Below, one piece after another: positions 32,458 to 42,990 of a DNA stretch of 64,000 bases. A program made the translations under genes and the position numbers. Within the stretch, counting starts at the first letter, position 1, and every line of letters starts with the position of its first letter. The notes beneath the pieces are model-generated. The model worked only from the letters and a program-made list of their open reading frames with translations, was not told the origin of the DNA and did no database searches. The stretch lies in the NCBI RefSeq assembly GCF_905147365.1, contig NC_056428.1:21172001-21236000 (forward strand). Reading direction: 5' to 3'. The DNA is from Aricia agestis. Taxonomy: Eukaryota; Arthropoda; Insecta; Lepidoptera; Lycaenidae.

Positions 32458-33367
32458 TGAGAAAATTATGGCATGTATTTAAATCAATATCTGTATATTC
32501 CCTTTTCTCGATCAAAATATTTGAAAGTTTCACCAAAAATACTGACTTGCACACTAATTATGCACCCTAAATAATGCGAATTCAGCATACTATTTAAAGT
32601 TATTTGCGAAACTGTTTTACTGAACGAATAACTATTATTAAAATAGTATATCTAACAATTCCTTAGTTCAACAAACATACTACAACTTTTTAAAGGAAAA
32701 CCATCACCTAAATTACTTTTAGGAACATCATTTATTCTAAATAAAACCCAATTTAATCTGTTATGTTCATATAATATGAAAAAATATATGGGTTTTATTT
32801 AGAATAAATGATGTTCCTAAAAGTAATTTAGGTGATGGTTTTCCTTTAAAAAGTTGTAGTATGTTTGTTGAACTAAGGAATTGTTAGATATACTATTTTA
32901 ATAATAGTTATTCGTTCAGTAAAACAGTTTCGCAAATAACTTTAAATAGTATGCTGAATTCGCATTATTTAGGGTGCATAATTAGTGTGCAAGTCAGTAT
33001 TTTTGGTGAAACTTTCAAATATTTTGATCGAGAAAAGGGAATATACAGATATTGATTTAAATACATGCCATAATTTTCTCATTTTTATGGTCCCTTACTC
33101 AAAGGGTAAAAACGGGACCTGATCACGAAGATAAAATATCAGCCTGTCCGTCTGTCCATGTCCAGGATGTACCATTTTGTTATAAGCAACATTTCTGTAT
33201 GTTTTTAGTTTAGGTTTGAATTAATTCACTTTTAATTAATAACTTACTTTGTTCCTAAAATAGTAGAATTACAACTCAACACTAACGACGCCACACCATA
33301 TTCAGTGGGGGTTTGGGGGGCGCAGCCCTCCCATTTGATGGCCGGGAGCATAGCTCCCCGCTTAGTA
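32172..33367. repeat. Near-perfect 1.2-kb palindrome, arms 579 bp, loop 38 bp
   Basis: 32172-32750 reads as the exact reverse complement of 32789-33367 at every place I compared. Examples are GCTCCCGGCCATCAAATGG with CCATTTGATGGCCGGGAGC, GGTACATCCTGGACATGG with its complement, and TTCTAAATAAAACCCA with TGGGTTTTATTTAGAA. The arms have equal length around a centre at 32769.5. The left arm is the last unit of the GC array plus 300 bp of AT-rich sequence; the right flank from 33368 is unrelated. Confidence 0.9.
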
Positions 33368-33442
33368 TCCTGATAATAAAAACCATTTTATTCCATTTTG
33401 TTAGACCGGAAGGCAATTTTGCCAATAACACTACAACTTTTT

Positions 33443-34229
33443 TAGGGTTCCGTAGCCAAATGGCAAAAAACGGAGCCCTTCTGTCCATCCGTATGTCACA
33501 GCCACTTTTCTCCGAAACTATAAGAGCTATACTATTGAAACTTGGCAAGTGGATGTAGTCTGTGAACCGCATTAAGATTTTTAAACAAAAATGGAAAAAA
33601 AAATTAGGGGTCCTCATAGCTCCAACTGAAACAAAAAAAAATTTTCATCTAACCTGTGGGGTATGTATGGATAGATCTTTAAAAATAATATTGAGGTTTC
33701 TAATATCATTTTTTTCTAACCTGAATAGTTTGTGAGAGAGACTCTTCCAAAGTGATAAAACTCCCCTCAAACTTCTAAGGCTGGTTTTATCGTTAAGCGT
33801 TTCGGCAGCGCCGTTGGGACGCCGCGCGTTCGAAGATGTATGGGGGTAGTAGTTGCGTTTTAAAGTCGCGCGCTTGAGCAGCGCCGTTCTTCCATACGTT
33901 TGTTACAGCTTCGAACGCGCACGCTCCAACGGCGCTGCGAAACGCTTGACTATAAAACCAGCCTAAAGTAGCATGATGGTCATGATAATTCTAAAAAATA
34001 TATATGATATACATTACTATAAAAACTACCAACGACAATTGGTTTGAACGAGATCTAGCCAGTAGTTTTTTTATACGTCATAAATAGTAAAACTTAATTT
34101 AACTTTCATTAAATCAACTGAAATATAATAATAAATCGAAAACCTTTTAATTTCATAAAAATAAACCTTATTGCTGCTGCGGAACAATTCATGGGCGAGT
34201 CTAACTCGCACTTGGTAGGTTTTTTTTTT
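33443..34229 (+). mobile_element. GTC-1 element carrying a MITE
   Basis: Head TAGGGTTCCGTAGCCAAATG, CACAGCCACTTTTCTCCG, the ACTACCAACGACAATTGG segment, tail TCTAACTCGCACTTGGTAGG and a T run. It follows the order of copy 4678-5298, with 188 extra bases from 33779. Confidence 0.75.
33779..33963. mobile_element. PIF/Harbinger-like MITE, 185 bp, TAA duplication
   Basis: TIRs GGCTGGTTTTATCGTTAAGC and GCTTGACTATAAAACCAGCC, extended by GTTTCGGCAGCGCCGTTGG and its complement, are flanked by TAA on both sides. The host GTC-1 copy at 5050 reads CTTCTAAAGTA without the insert, so this is a true empty site. Confidence 0.85.
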
Positions 34230-34589
34230 CGCTTCGGGTAAACAATTTTAAAACAAACGCTTCAAATATCCGTTCATCCAGAAATATTTTACCCTTGGAT
34301 TAATCCTAATGTTGTCGGAATAAACGTCAAAATAGTTCGGGATATTCGTTTTGAAACGATTTTAAAGCTATCAAGTACAGACTAAATAATTCCTGTCTAT
34401 TTTGAGCTGCCATACCAATGTGCATTGGAATGTAAGAACACAGAAACCATGGAGCGGCATTTGTTTTTAAGAACATACATTATTAAGAACAAACTTTATT
34501 ATAACTTAATATTTAATTTATTTATTCTTAATACAATTTCATCTAAGAACGGGGCAGGTCGGGTCATAACTGATACCCTCTTGACGAGG
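34230..34589. other. AT-rich stretch without gene
   Basis: Nothing recognised beyond AT-rich sequence. Confidence 0.4.
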
Positions 34590-35005
34590 ATAGCTTAGGT
34601 TGTCGCAATTAAAATGAGCCCAAACATGAAATCCCTGCTCTAAGTTGGTGCGGAGTTGGGTATCCTATTGATTACCAGGTCATGCTGCAGCACCAGGTCA
34701 ACTTTCGATTAATGTGTTGTAATTCATAAATATCACGAACTAGAATGCAAAATATAAAGCCCACCAAATGACTGCAAGTTGCTAATCGGCCCTTCACGAA
34801 CCAGATGAACCACGATTTTCCAGCACTGAGCAGGCTGATGATGATGAACTATAGCTAAGAACACTCTCGATCATGTCAGCTTTCAAACAAAAAAAAAAAA
34901 TAGATCAAAATCGGTCCATCCGTTTAGATGCTACGATACCATAGACAGACACACACACAGACAGACACGTCAAACTTATAACACCACTCTTTTTGTCTGG
35001 GGTAA
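34590..35005 (-). mobile_element. F-family repeat, copy 2, reverse
   Basis: Shares, inverted, the segments TGGTAATCAATAGGATACCC, GACCTGGTGCTGCAGCAT, GCATTCTAGTTCGTGA and the F head (GTCAAACTTATAACACCACT) with the copy at 62034. Confidence 0.6.
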
Positions 35006-35781
35006 TAAATCGCTTCGAAAATTAGCCATTGTTTGTCGTTAAAAGTAAATGACAAAAAATGTTATTGTAGGATATCCATGAGATAAACATAATATACAAT
35101 CGCGGAGTTTTCTGTAGACCTTTTCATAGTGTAAAATACTTAGTACCTACATAATTTGATAAATCTCGTAGGGTTCAGCGTGCATTTGGAATGTAAGCGA
35201 AAAAAAAATTGTAATTATTTACGACATTACATTAGAAAACCCAAAATTAACAGAATTTTTCACTATTAAATGAACGTTATTATACTTATAAACCTTCCTG
35301 TTTAATCACTCTATCTATTAAAGAAAACCGCATCAAAATCCGTTGCGTATTTAAAAGATTAAAGGGTTCCCTTTAATCATGGGACATGAGGGAAAAAAAG
35401 CGACTTTGTTTTATGATAATAATATTATGTAGTGACTTGCAGAAAAATCGATGACCGCGGTACATTTTTTTTCCGAAAATCTATTGAGTTTGCAAAAAAA
35501 TCCTCGTGAGCAATTGAAGATTAAAGACCAGTCTACAACATATCATATTTTTTTCTGTATTGTGCTTTAAGTTGCACCAGACTTTATAGAGCTTAAACTT
35601 AGACGAAATTGCCTTACAGCAATAGCTTTTGATAGCGTCGTTGCAGCCGCTCTGCTTATATTGAAGAACACAATAGATGACTGTAAATAAATCATTTAAT
35701 GAGATGGACATAGATACTTATATCAAAAAAAATAATGAAAAACAAATTAAAAAAATAAGTATTAAGTTTATTTGATTATTA
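35006..35781. other. AT-rich stretch without gene
   Basis: No supported coding segment; the minus-strand frame at 35481-35711 has no recognisable domain. Confidence 0.4.
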
Positions 35782-36245
35782 TCTATATATTAATACGTGA
35801 GCCAAAAACTTTGTATCCCTTTTGACGAAAAATGGAGAAACGTAGGTGAATGAAATTTTTCACAGTTATAGTTTATATGGTGAAGGAGTGCATCGAGCTA
35901 ATATTATTTTGAAATTATGCTTTTATTATACATTTTTTAACAAATAAAACATAACACACACTACAACACACATACATAGGAAATATGACAGATTTTTGAG
36001 TGACAAGCCTATACATACGAATTATACTCTTCTATTTATGGTTGAAGTCTGTTGACAACAAAATGACAAATTGAAAATGGATTATAGTTTTATTTAATCT
36101 TAGATACTGACAATGCTTACACGGCCAGTCTGAGATCAGCTGAGTCCCAAAGACAAGAGTTGAAAAAAATATGAGTAGATAAAGTCAATATTTTATTACA
36201 AAATATAGGTAGTAGGTCGAAGTTCGACCAATGGGCGATCTCTAA
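35782..36245 (+). mobile_element. Hel-B element, copy 3
   Basis: 5' TCTATATATTAATACGTGAG; 3' hairpin GGTCGAAGTTCGACC then GGGCGATCTCTAA. The last four bases are CTAA, still fitting CTRR. Confidence 0.75.
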
Positions 36246-36259
36246 TTAGTTTAAAATAC

Positions 36260-36467
36260 CTTTTGGTGCTCCAGCAAACGAGTAATGTTTTCAGGATCCC
36301 ATTCTAAGTATGAAGGTGTGGTGTCCAGACTCTGGCCACATACTGCACACATTAAAGCTGAATCTATATGTTCTGGTGCAGAGGGTTGAAATTCCTCAAT
36401 TACTTGAACTATTCTGGTTCTTTAGGCTCTCAACCAACAAGGCACAAGCTTCATCTTGAGACCGAAG
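36260..36467 (-). pseudogene. Possible host-gene exon with frameshift, protein unknown
   Basis: On the minus strand a 208-bp segment starts after TTATATTTCAG and ends before GTATTT, so both edges look like splice sites. It reads first LRSQDEACALLVESLKNQN. After a one-base shift near 36400 it reads IVQVIEEFQPSAPEHIDSAL, followed by MCAVCGQSLDTT and YLEWDPENITRLLEHQK. Both parts have the composition of real protein, including one CxxC. I cannot name the family. The shift means a decayed exon, a captured gene fragment, or a base error. It starts only 14 bases beyond the end of Hel-B copy 3. Confidence 0.4.
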
Positions 36468-36628
36468 CTGAAATATAATAAAAAATAAAATTAGAGAAAA
36501 GCTTGCAATGCATCTGGTATATTTTTTACGCTATGAGGAAATAAAGTAAAGTAACAGTAGTGGTGGTACTATAATATAATTATTTTTATACTTCTCGTGG
36601 TTGAATCCAAGAAAATACTAAAGCAAAA

Positions 36629-36687
36629 GAGAACAAAAACCGATGGAGTGGTATCCATTGAATACCACTCCATCGGTTTTTGTTCTC
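36629..36687. repeat. Perfect 26-bp hairpin, 7-base loop
   Basis: GAGAACAAAAACCGATGGAG with TGGTAT, then CCATTGA, then the exact complement back to GTTCTC. No other copy in the window. It could be a snap-back repeat or a small-RNA precursor; nothing decides between them. Confidence 0.7.
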
Positions 36688-36889
36688 GATTGCGAACAAT
36701 GTTATTGCAGTATTGTTTTACACAATGGTTTACAATCGATTAACATTTTGAATTTTGATACTTAGGTAAGTATGTGTAATTGTGTAACACTTGTTTTGTG
36801 TAACACATATAAACCCTAAAAATCCAGTTGTATTTTCCGTTCCGTAGTCCGTACCTAAAGAGTAAAAACGGGAGGCTATATTACTAAGA

Positions 36890-37082
36890 TTTTGGACTGT
36901 CTGTCTGTCTGTCTGTTAGGTACCTCTTCACGTCCAAACCGCTGAACCGATTTTGCTGAAATTTTGCATGGAGATACATTGAGTTCCGGGAAAGGACATA
37001 GTATACTTTTTGTCCCGGAAAAATGTACAGTTTTCACGTGGTATACGAATTTTGGCACAACGAAGTTGCGGACATCCTCTAG
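36890..37082 (+). mobile_element. Hel-H element, copy 2
   Basis: GACTG and three TCTG units, TACCTCTTCACGTCC, CTGAACCGATTTTGCTGAAA, GGGAAAGGACATAG, TCCCGGAAAAATGTAC, CAACGAAGTTGCGG and the CTAG end at 37079-37082. Confidence 0.65.
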
Positions 37083-37091
37083 TTAAATATA

Positions 37092-38128
37092 CTAGAGATC
37101 GCCCAGTGGTCGAAATTCGACCTCAAATCGTCACCCTCCTGGCTAAGTGTAGTATCTAACAAACTGTCGTAAATACACTGATACTACCTTCGAAATCGTA
37201 GCTTCTTTTTGCATAAGTTCTCTCTAACAATCGTATCGGTATCTTCTACCGTTAAAGTAAGTACAGGTAAAGTAAAAATCACATTATTTTAAAATGCTTG
37301 TCTGCCAAAGTATGAGAAATAAGTAATGCTAACTGTAGTATCATATATCTTTAAACGAGCAATTCTTGTATATATATAATTGGAATCTCGGAATCGGCTC
37401 CAACGATTTTCATGAAATTTAGTATATAGGGGGTTTCGGGGGCGATAAATCGATCTAGCTGGGAATCATTTTCAGAAAATGTCTTTTTATTCGTGTTTTA
37501 TCGATAATCGATAAACTGAAAAATATGACTCTTCCTGACAGCTATTGGCGAATAATAATACTATTTTGTTAGCAACAAATTGTTTTAACAACCAGCAGAT
37601 GGCGTTATTAAGTAACACGAAGTCAATGAGTGTTTGCTATACCGAGCAAAGCTCGGTCATCCAGGTACTGTACATTGTACATAAATACAACAGTTAGTCC
37701 GAATAGATTTTCTATTAAAGTAATAAAACTTGCTGTCGTATGTACATTCGACCAGTGCAGTTTATGCATGACTTATCTGAAAGGTTCCGAAGAAGCAAAA
37801 CAAAGTATTAAGCAAGAGAACACCAAGCACCAGACAGAGAAATTTTGTTTCGTACAGTTAGGAAGAAATATAAATTTTCCACAGTTTTTATAAACGAAGG
37901 CTTTCAGCATACACTTTTACAATTTACGAGCTATGTCTTCAGGAAATTGTTCATGTTATACCTGGCACGAAGGGGAAAGTTAAGGGGGTTCATCTCAAAT
38001 TTCAATTCATTCATTTATTTGCAGATGGGTGCAGTGGTCTGCAAAATTTCATTCACCTACGTTTTCGCATTTTTCGTCAAAAAGGATCCAAAGTTTTTCG
38101 CTCGCGTATTAATATAATATTATATAGA
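37092..38128 (-). mobile_element. Hel-B related element, reverse, with Hel-D inserted
   Basis: Inverted 3' end CTAGAGATCGCCCAG and hairpin GGTCGAAATTCGACC at the left; inverted 5' end (TTTTCGTCAAAAAGG, CTCGCGTATTAATATAATAT, TAGA) at the right. The interior differs from other Hel-B copies (for example TAGTATCTAACAAACTGTCG), so this is a subfamily sharing ends only. Confidence 0.65.
37373..37669 (+). mobile_element. Hel-D repeat with 3' hairpin
   Basis: Starts TATATAATTGGAATCTCGGA and CGGCTCCAACGATTTTC; ends with hairpin ACCGAGC-AAA-GCTCGGT followed by CATCCAGGTACT. I know similar ends from moth genomes; the terminus is not CTRR, so the Helitron assignment is open. Confidence 0.55.
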
Positions 38129-38230
38129 TTTCCTTTGGTACTGACAAGTTTACAAATTCTTTCAGAATTTACCACTACACGTAGCCAGAGTCCAGACTAA
38201 GGTTGTGCAGCATCCAAAGATTTATTAATA

Positions 38231-38460
38231 ACGAGCTTCTGCCCGCGGCTTCGCTCGCGTTAAAAAGTATTGTTGTATACAAACTTTCATCCCTTATTTT
38301 AACCCCTTGGGGGTAGAATTGATCAAAATCTTTTCTTAGCGGATGCCTACGTCATAACAGCTACCTGCATGCCAAATTTCAGCCCGATCTGTCTAGTGGT
38401 TTGGGCTGTGCGTTGATAGATCACCATGTCAGTCAGTCACCTTTGAGTTTTATATATTAA
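38231..38460 (-). mobile_element. Hel-E element, reverse, complete
   Basis: Left: ACGAGCTTCTGCCCGCGGC, CTTCGCTCGCGTTAA. Right: GGTTTGGGCTGTGCGTTGAT, CACCATGTCAGTCAGTCACC, TTTGAGTTTTATATATTAA. Compare 17246-17440 and the LINE target at 7480/13624. Confidence 0.7.
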
Positions 38461-38747
38461 GATTAAAACGAAAGAGCCATGAAATATTTTTAATATTGAA
38501 ATATAGTGAAAGAATTTGCGTGCTTTGTACAAAATAATTTAAAAAATATTAAAAAAAACGTGCTTGTACCCCGGGCCCAGCCAAGTGAAATTGATAATTA
38601 GCGTCTGTGTCGGTGCAAACGAGACACAATACAGTGAGCGCTGCTAGTTGTAATATACTCACTTTCCACTTTTACTCATCAAACTCAAACTCAAAACTCG
38701 AACTCAATTTTTTTTATTCAGAATTTTTTTTTCAAATATTATATCTG

Positions 38748-38850
38748 AACGTCGGGACTACACTGTGGCCTACCACCGGTACGGGAACTAACCCAGCGAG
38801 AAGAACCGGCGTAAGAAACTCGCACGGGACCATCTTTTACTAAAAAGATG
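38748..38850 (-). mobile_element. Tail-T repeat (LINE or SINE 3' end), reverse
   Basis: GGCCTACCACCGGTACGGG, ACTAACCCAGCGAGAAGAA, CCGGCGTAAGAAACTCGCAC is the inverse of 42374-42450. Confidence 0.55.
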
Positions 38851-38899
38851 GAAAATTACAAAAAATATATAAAATTACAGTGTCATTATGGCTAAAATT

Positions 38900-39135
38900 T
38901 TTTTTATTAAATAAGGGGGCAAACGAGCATACGGGTCACCTGATGGTAAGCAACTACCGTCGCCCATGGACACTCGCAACATCAGAGGAGCTGCAGGTGC
39001 GTTGCCGGCTTTTGAAGAGGGAATACGCTCTTTTCTTGAAGGTTTGCAGGTCGTATAGGTCCGGAAATACTGCTGGTGACAGTTCGTTCCAGAGTTATAC
39101 AGTGCGCGGCAGAAAGTTACGCGTAATAGATATTA
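38900..39135 (-). mobile_element. SINE 3' part, reverse, with extended tail
   Basis: T run, then GGGGGCAAACGAGCATACGG, GTCACCTGATGG, GTCGCCCATGGACACTCG, GAGCTGCAGGTGCGTTGCC are the complement of 30880-30982. Beyond the SINE core come GTCGTATAGGTCCGGAAAT and CAGTTCGTTCCAGAG, which look like the 3' end of an old LINE. Confidence 0.65.
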
Positions 39136-39472
39136 TTTAGAAACAGCTCTGCAGGGGGCGACCTTATTCCTATGGTGTAGGTACTATCATTCATGAAATC
39201 AGTAACTTTTTAGTACGCATCGAAATTGAATAGAGTATAATATAGAACGGTAACTCTTATACATTTCACTGCTTACTGATGGCTACATTTCCTATACATA
39301 TATTGTATGATAGACCAAAATATAAATAATATTATTATGGTAACTAACTAAAAGTACGAAAGTTCCACGAAATACATTCAGGCATTTTTAACTGAGTTAC
39401 TTTTTCGTAGTATTAATTGTTTGTAGCTCTACTTTTTACTTTGAATAAGCTAGAAAATGTCATTGTCTAATA

Positions 39473-39985
39473 TCTATATATAAATACGTGAGTACCCTTT
39501 TTACGAAAAATGGGGAAACGTAGGTGCATGAAATTTTGCACAGTTATAGTTTATATGGTGAAGGAGTGCATCGAGCTAATATTATTTTGAAATTATACTT
39601 TTATCCTTCGATCACTAAAGCTTTTATCATACATTTTTTAACAAATAAAACATTACACACACAACAATGGGCAGTATGGGCTACAATGTGGATACTCAAA
39701 AATGTCAGCTTTTTGAGTGACAAGCCTATACATACGAATTATACTCTTTTATTTATGGTTGAGGTCTGTTGACAACAAGATGACAAATTGAAAATTGATT
39801 ATAGTTTTTTTTATTGAATCTTAGAAAATATAAGACAATGCTTACACAGCCAGTTTGAGGTCAGCTGAGTACCAGAGACAAGAGTTGAAAAAAATATATG
39901 ATAAAGTCTATATTTTTTTATAAAATATAGTAGTCCTAATGTCGTTGAAACTAAGGTCGAATTTCGACCATTGGGCGATCTCTAG
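39473..39985 (+). mobile_element. Hel-B element, copy 5
   Basis: 5' TCTATATATAAATACGTGAG; intact empty site CAGTTATAGTTTATATGG; 3' hairpin GGTCGAATTTCGACC and CTAG at 39982-39985. A short insertion-like TTATCCTTCGATCACTAAAG at 39600 is unique to this copy. Confidence 0.8.
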
Positions 39986-40087
39986 TAAAAAACAAAACAC
40001 TGTATATAGCATATTATATTAGTACTACGAATGTTGTAGAGTAACTTTTATTTTTTTTTAATTTTACAGATAATATTATTATAGATT

Positions 40088-40303
40088 TACCAGAATCTGA
40101 TAGCAAAAATTGAGAAAATAAATTGACTCTTATAGCAATACCGGGGTAATAGGAATAAAACATTTTGATTTTTGATCCTTTTTTTCCTTTAGCGGCTTAT
40201 TCTGTGTGTGAAACATGCAAATATAAAAATGATTATTGTACCCAATGATCAAGAATATTTTTTGAAAAACTGCCATCAAAATTTGCTATCAGATTCTGGC
40301 AGA
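40088..40303. mobile_element. Short TIR element
   Basis: ACCAGAATCTGATAGCAAA at the left pairs with TTTGCTATCAGATTCTGGC at the right; no ORF. Confidence 0.55.
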
Positions 40304-40559
40304 CCTGTAATTTATAAATTCAATAATTCATTATCTCGATCTTAAGCGACTTGAACATTTTTTATAAATGAAGAAAAAGCAATTAAACTAAAGAAAAGTA
40401 GAGTATCAATAAAAAAACGTTGTCGCCAGTAGCAACCACTCTTATAATATTATGGTCCGTCTGCTGATACGTGTACACTGTAAGTACAGTTTGAAAGTCA
40501 AATATTTAAGAGAATTCCACTTTACTAAAGGTCTGTAAAGGGGATATTGCATGAAGATT

Positions 40560-40651
40560 TATTTATTTTACAACTGCACATTGAAGTCAGCGAATCAACA
40601 TTTACAGTACTGTGACGACGCGAGCCCTCATAAGGCTCAGCTTTTAGCTAG
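40560..40651 (+). mobile_element. Helitron-like 3' end, separate family
   Basis: Stem GAGCC-CTCATAA-GGCTC followed by AGCTTTTAG and CTAG (40648-40651). The 5' limit is not visible. A related stem (GAGCCCACAAAGCTCAGC) lies at 28614. Confidence 0.45.
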
Positions 40652-40831
40652 TTATAATAATATAAAATCCCCTTACACTGATTTAATTGAAATCGTGCGA
40701 CGTAAGACACATTTTTAATTTTTTATAGTGATAAAGTGTTTGCGCAATACACACGCACATTCTCCCTTATCCTTTCCACGTGTAACCCGGTGGGGCGAAT
40801 GAACCAAAGGTGAAAGGGGTGATTTTAAAAA

Positions 40832-41454
40832 CCGGCCAAGTGCGAGTTGGACCCGTCCATGAAGGGTTCCGCAGCAGCAATGAGGTTTATTTTTATGAAA
40901 TTAAAAAGATTTTAATTTATTTTTATATCTCAGTTGATTTAATGAAAGTTTATATTTTAATGATTACCATTTATACCGAAAAAAAAACTACTTGCTAGAT
41001 CTCGTTCAAACCAATTTTCGTTGGTTGTTTTTATAGTAATGTACATCATATTTTTTTTTTATTTATGTTTTTTGAAGACCTATCCATAGATAGCCCACAC
41101 GCATAGGTTAGATGAAAAAAAATTTTGTTTGTTGGTTTAAGGTTTACCATTTATGATGTATAGAAAAAACTACTTGCTAAATCTCGTTTAAACCAATTTT
41201 TGTTGGTAGTTTTTATAGTAATGTACATCATTTTTTTTGTAAGACTTATCATGCCCCTACTTTAGAAGTAAGAGGGGGGGGGCCGACATTTGACCACTTT
41301 GGAAGAGTCTCTCTCGCAAACTATTCAGGTTAGAAAAAAAATATTTTTGAAACCTCAATATGATTTTTGAAGACCTATCTATAGACAGACAGACAGACAT
41401 GACGAATCTATTAGGGTCCCGTTTTTTGCCATTTGGCTACGGAACCCTAAAAAT
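40832..41454 (-). mobile_element. GTC-1 element, reverse, with internal duplication
   Basis: Left ACCGGCCAAGTGCGAGTTGG; right CATTTGGCTACGGAACCCTA with four GACA units. The block AAAACTACTTGCTA..ATCTCGTT..AACCAATTTT..GTTGGT..TTTTTATAGTAATG occurs twice, near 40980 and 41165. Confidence 0.75.
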
Positions 41455-42370
41455 ATGCCCATCTGACGCATAAATCAACGTCTTTGTTAGAAACATCAGA
41501 ATCACGTGATCAGAATTATTGGGTACTTATTAAAAAAAATATTAAGTATATTGATTTTTTAATGTATTTTAAAACCTTATTATTAATAATATCGATATTT
41601 AATACAAGAACCTTAATTTTTTTTTTTCAATTAATTATAAATAATTAAAATTTCATGAAATTTAAAATATAAGTCACGTAACTTATAAACGCGCCATGAT
41701 TGAGATGTGACGTCACAATGTTAAATACATTGTAATTATATTATACGGCAATATTAACCTTATTTCGTTGACGTTTAAGGTCAAAATCGTTTGTGCTAAC
41801 TATAATATGCCATGTACGTAGCTAAACTTTTTAGTAAATCCACTATAAACTGATGCTGCTATGACTCGAAATAAGAAATGTCTTAAGTGCCCGTTTTGTT
41901 TATTGTAAAACAAACTCTATTTTAAGTGCTGAAGGTGTGTTTTGGTTTAAGTTTTAATAAATTTAAGGCTTTGGGTTTAGATGTACGCATCCATTAAAAT
42001 ATTCGTTTCTTAAACAATTCGTGGTTTGTTAGTACTACTGTTTTTATTGTTATGTGGTGAAAAAACCATTATGACGTCACACGCGATCGGGTTAGTGCCG
42101 GAGCTGTAGGCGTATCTTCCAATTTAATTTTGAAATAACATTTTAATTATTGCCAAAAAAATAAAACAAAAATGTTTTGTTATAAAACTTATAGGTAAGT
42201 ATAATATAATAATGATCTTACCATTTATAAATAACAATCTTGTTGAAATACCTAATTGATTTATAATTTCTATTACTTATTAGTTATTACTATAATAAGT
42301 TACAAAATTGTAAACTTTATAACTTTATTTTAAAAGATTAATTTTTTTCTCTCTTTTTTTTGGTAAAAAA
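41455..42370. other. AT-rich stretch with two CRE-like TGACGTCA sites
   Basis: No supported gene. TGACGTCA palindromes occur near 41710 and 42072. They could bind CREB/ATF-type factors, but nothing else here marks a promoter. Confidence 0.3.
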
Positions 42371-42373
42371 TTG

Positions 42374-42540
42374 GGCCCCGTGGGAGTTTCTTACGCCGGT
42401 TCTTCTCGCTGGGTTAGTTCCCGAACCGGTGGTAGGCACCATGTAGGACCTTCTGAAAACATTTATTTTAAATTTATTCAGAAATCAAACAATTTTGATT
42501 TTGATCTGATTGATTTTGATAATTACTTTTATTTAGTTAC
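42374..42540 (+). mobile_element. Tail-T repeat, forward
   Basis: CCCCGTGGGAGTTTCTTACG, GTTCTTCTCGCTGGGTTAG, CCGAACCGGTGGTAGGC, ACCTTCTGAAAACATTTATT. Related pieces are at 38748 (reverse), 47848 and 55005. Confidence 0.55.
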
Positions 42541-42627
42541 TGTACAAAGATTCTTTGTTTTATGCTAATTTTTAAATTCAGACAAATCATTTTGTAAAAG
42601 TTTCGCAATAACCAGTATTCATATTTC

Positions 42628-42990
42628 TTATAATATTAACTCGTCACCGTTCTTAATGGATGGTTGCATCCGCGATGGCACTTCAAACCTGTTTTGTGGC
42701 CCTTCACACATTTGATGAAGGTTTTCATTTATAAATAATTGATAAATAGCCCCCCAATTCACGATCGTCGGAAAGTTCTCACGCAGAAAGTTCTCATATT
42801 CTGTCGGATACACAGCGATTCACAAACTTTCCGTCGCGGAAATGAATCCGAAACCAAAGAGAATAACTGAAACTAGATTTTTTTTGGCAATAAGTGCTAC
42901 AGCATATAGCCTTGGTTAGTCATCGCTGTCAGTATCAAGATAAAAGTCGGGAAAATAATTCTTATTGTCTCCAAATTTTCCTGCACATTT
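42628..42990 (-). pseudogene. Degenerate protein-coding relic, unidentified
   Basis: On the minus strand one frame reads AGKFGDNKNYFPDFYLDTDS then a stop, LYAVALIAKKNLVSVILFGF and GFISATESL then a second stop (TGA). After that it reads IAVYPTEYENFLRENFPTIV, NWGAIYQLFINENLHQMCEG and on to a stop near 42628. The residue pattern looks like genuine protein over about 115 codons with two nonsense changes. I do not recognise the family; a decayed transposase or host exon are both possible. Confidence 0.35.
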
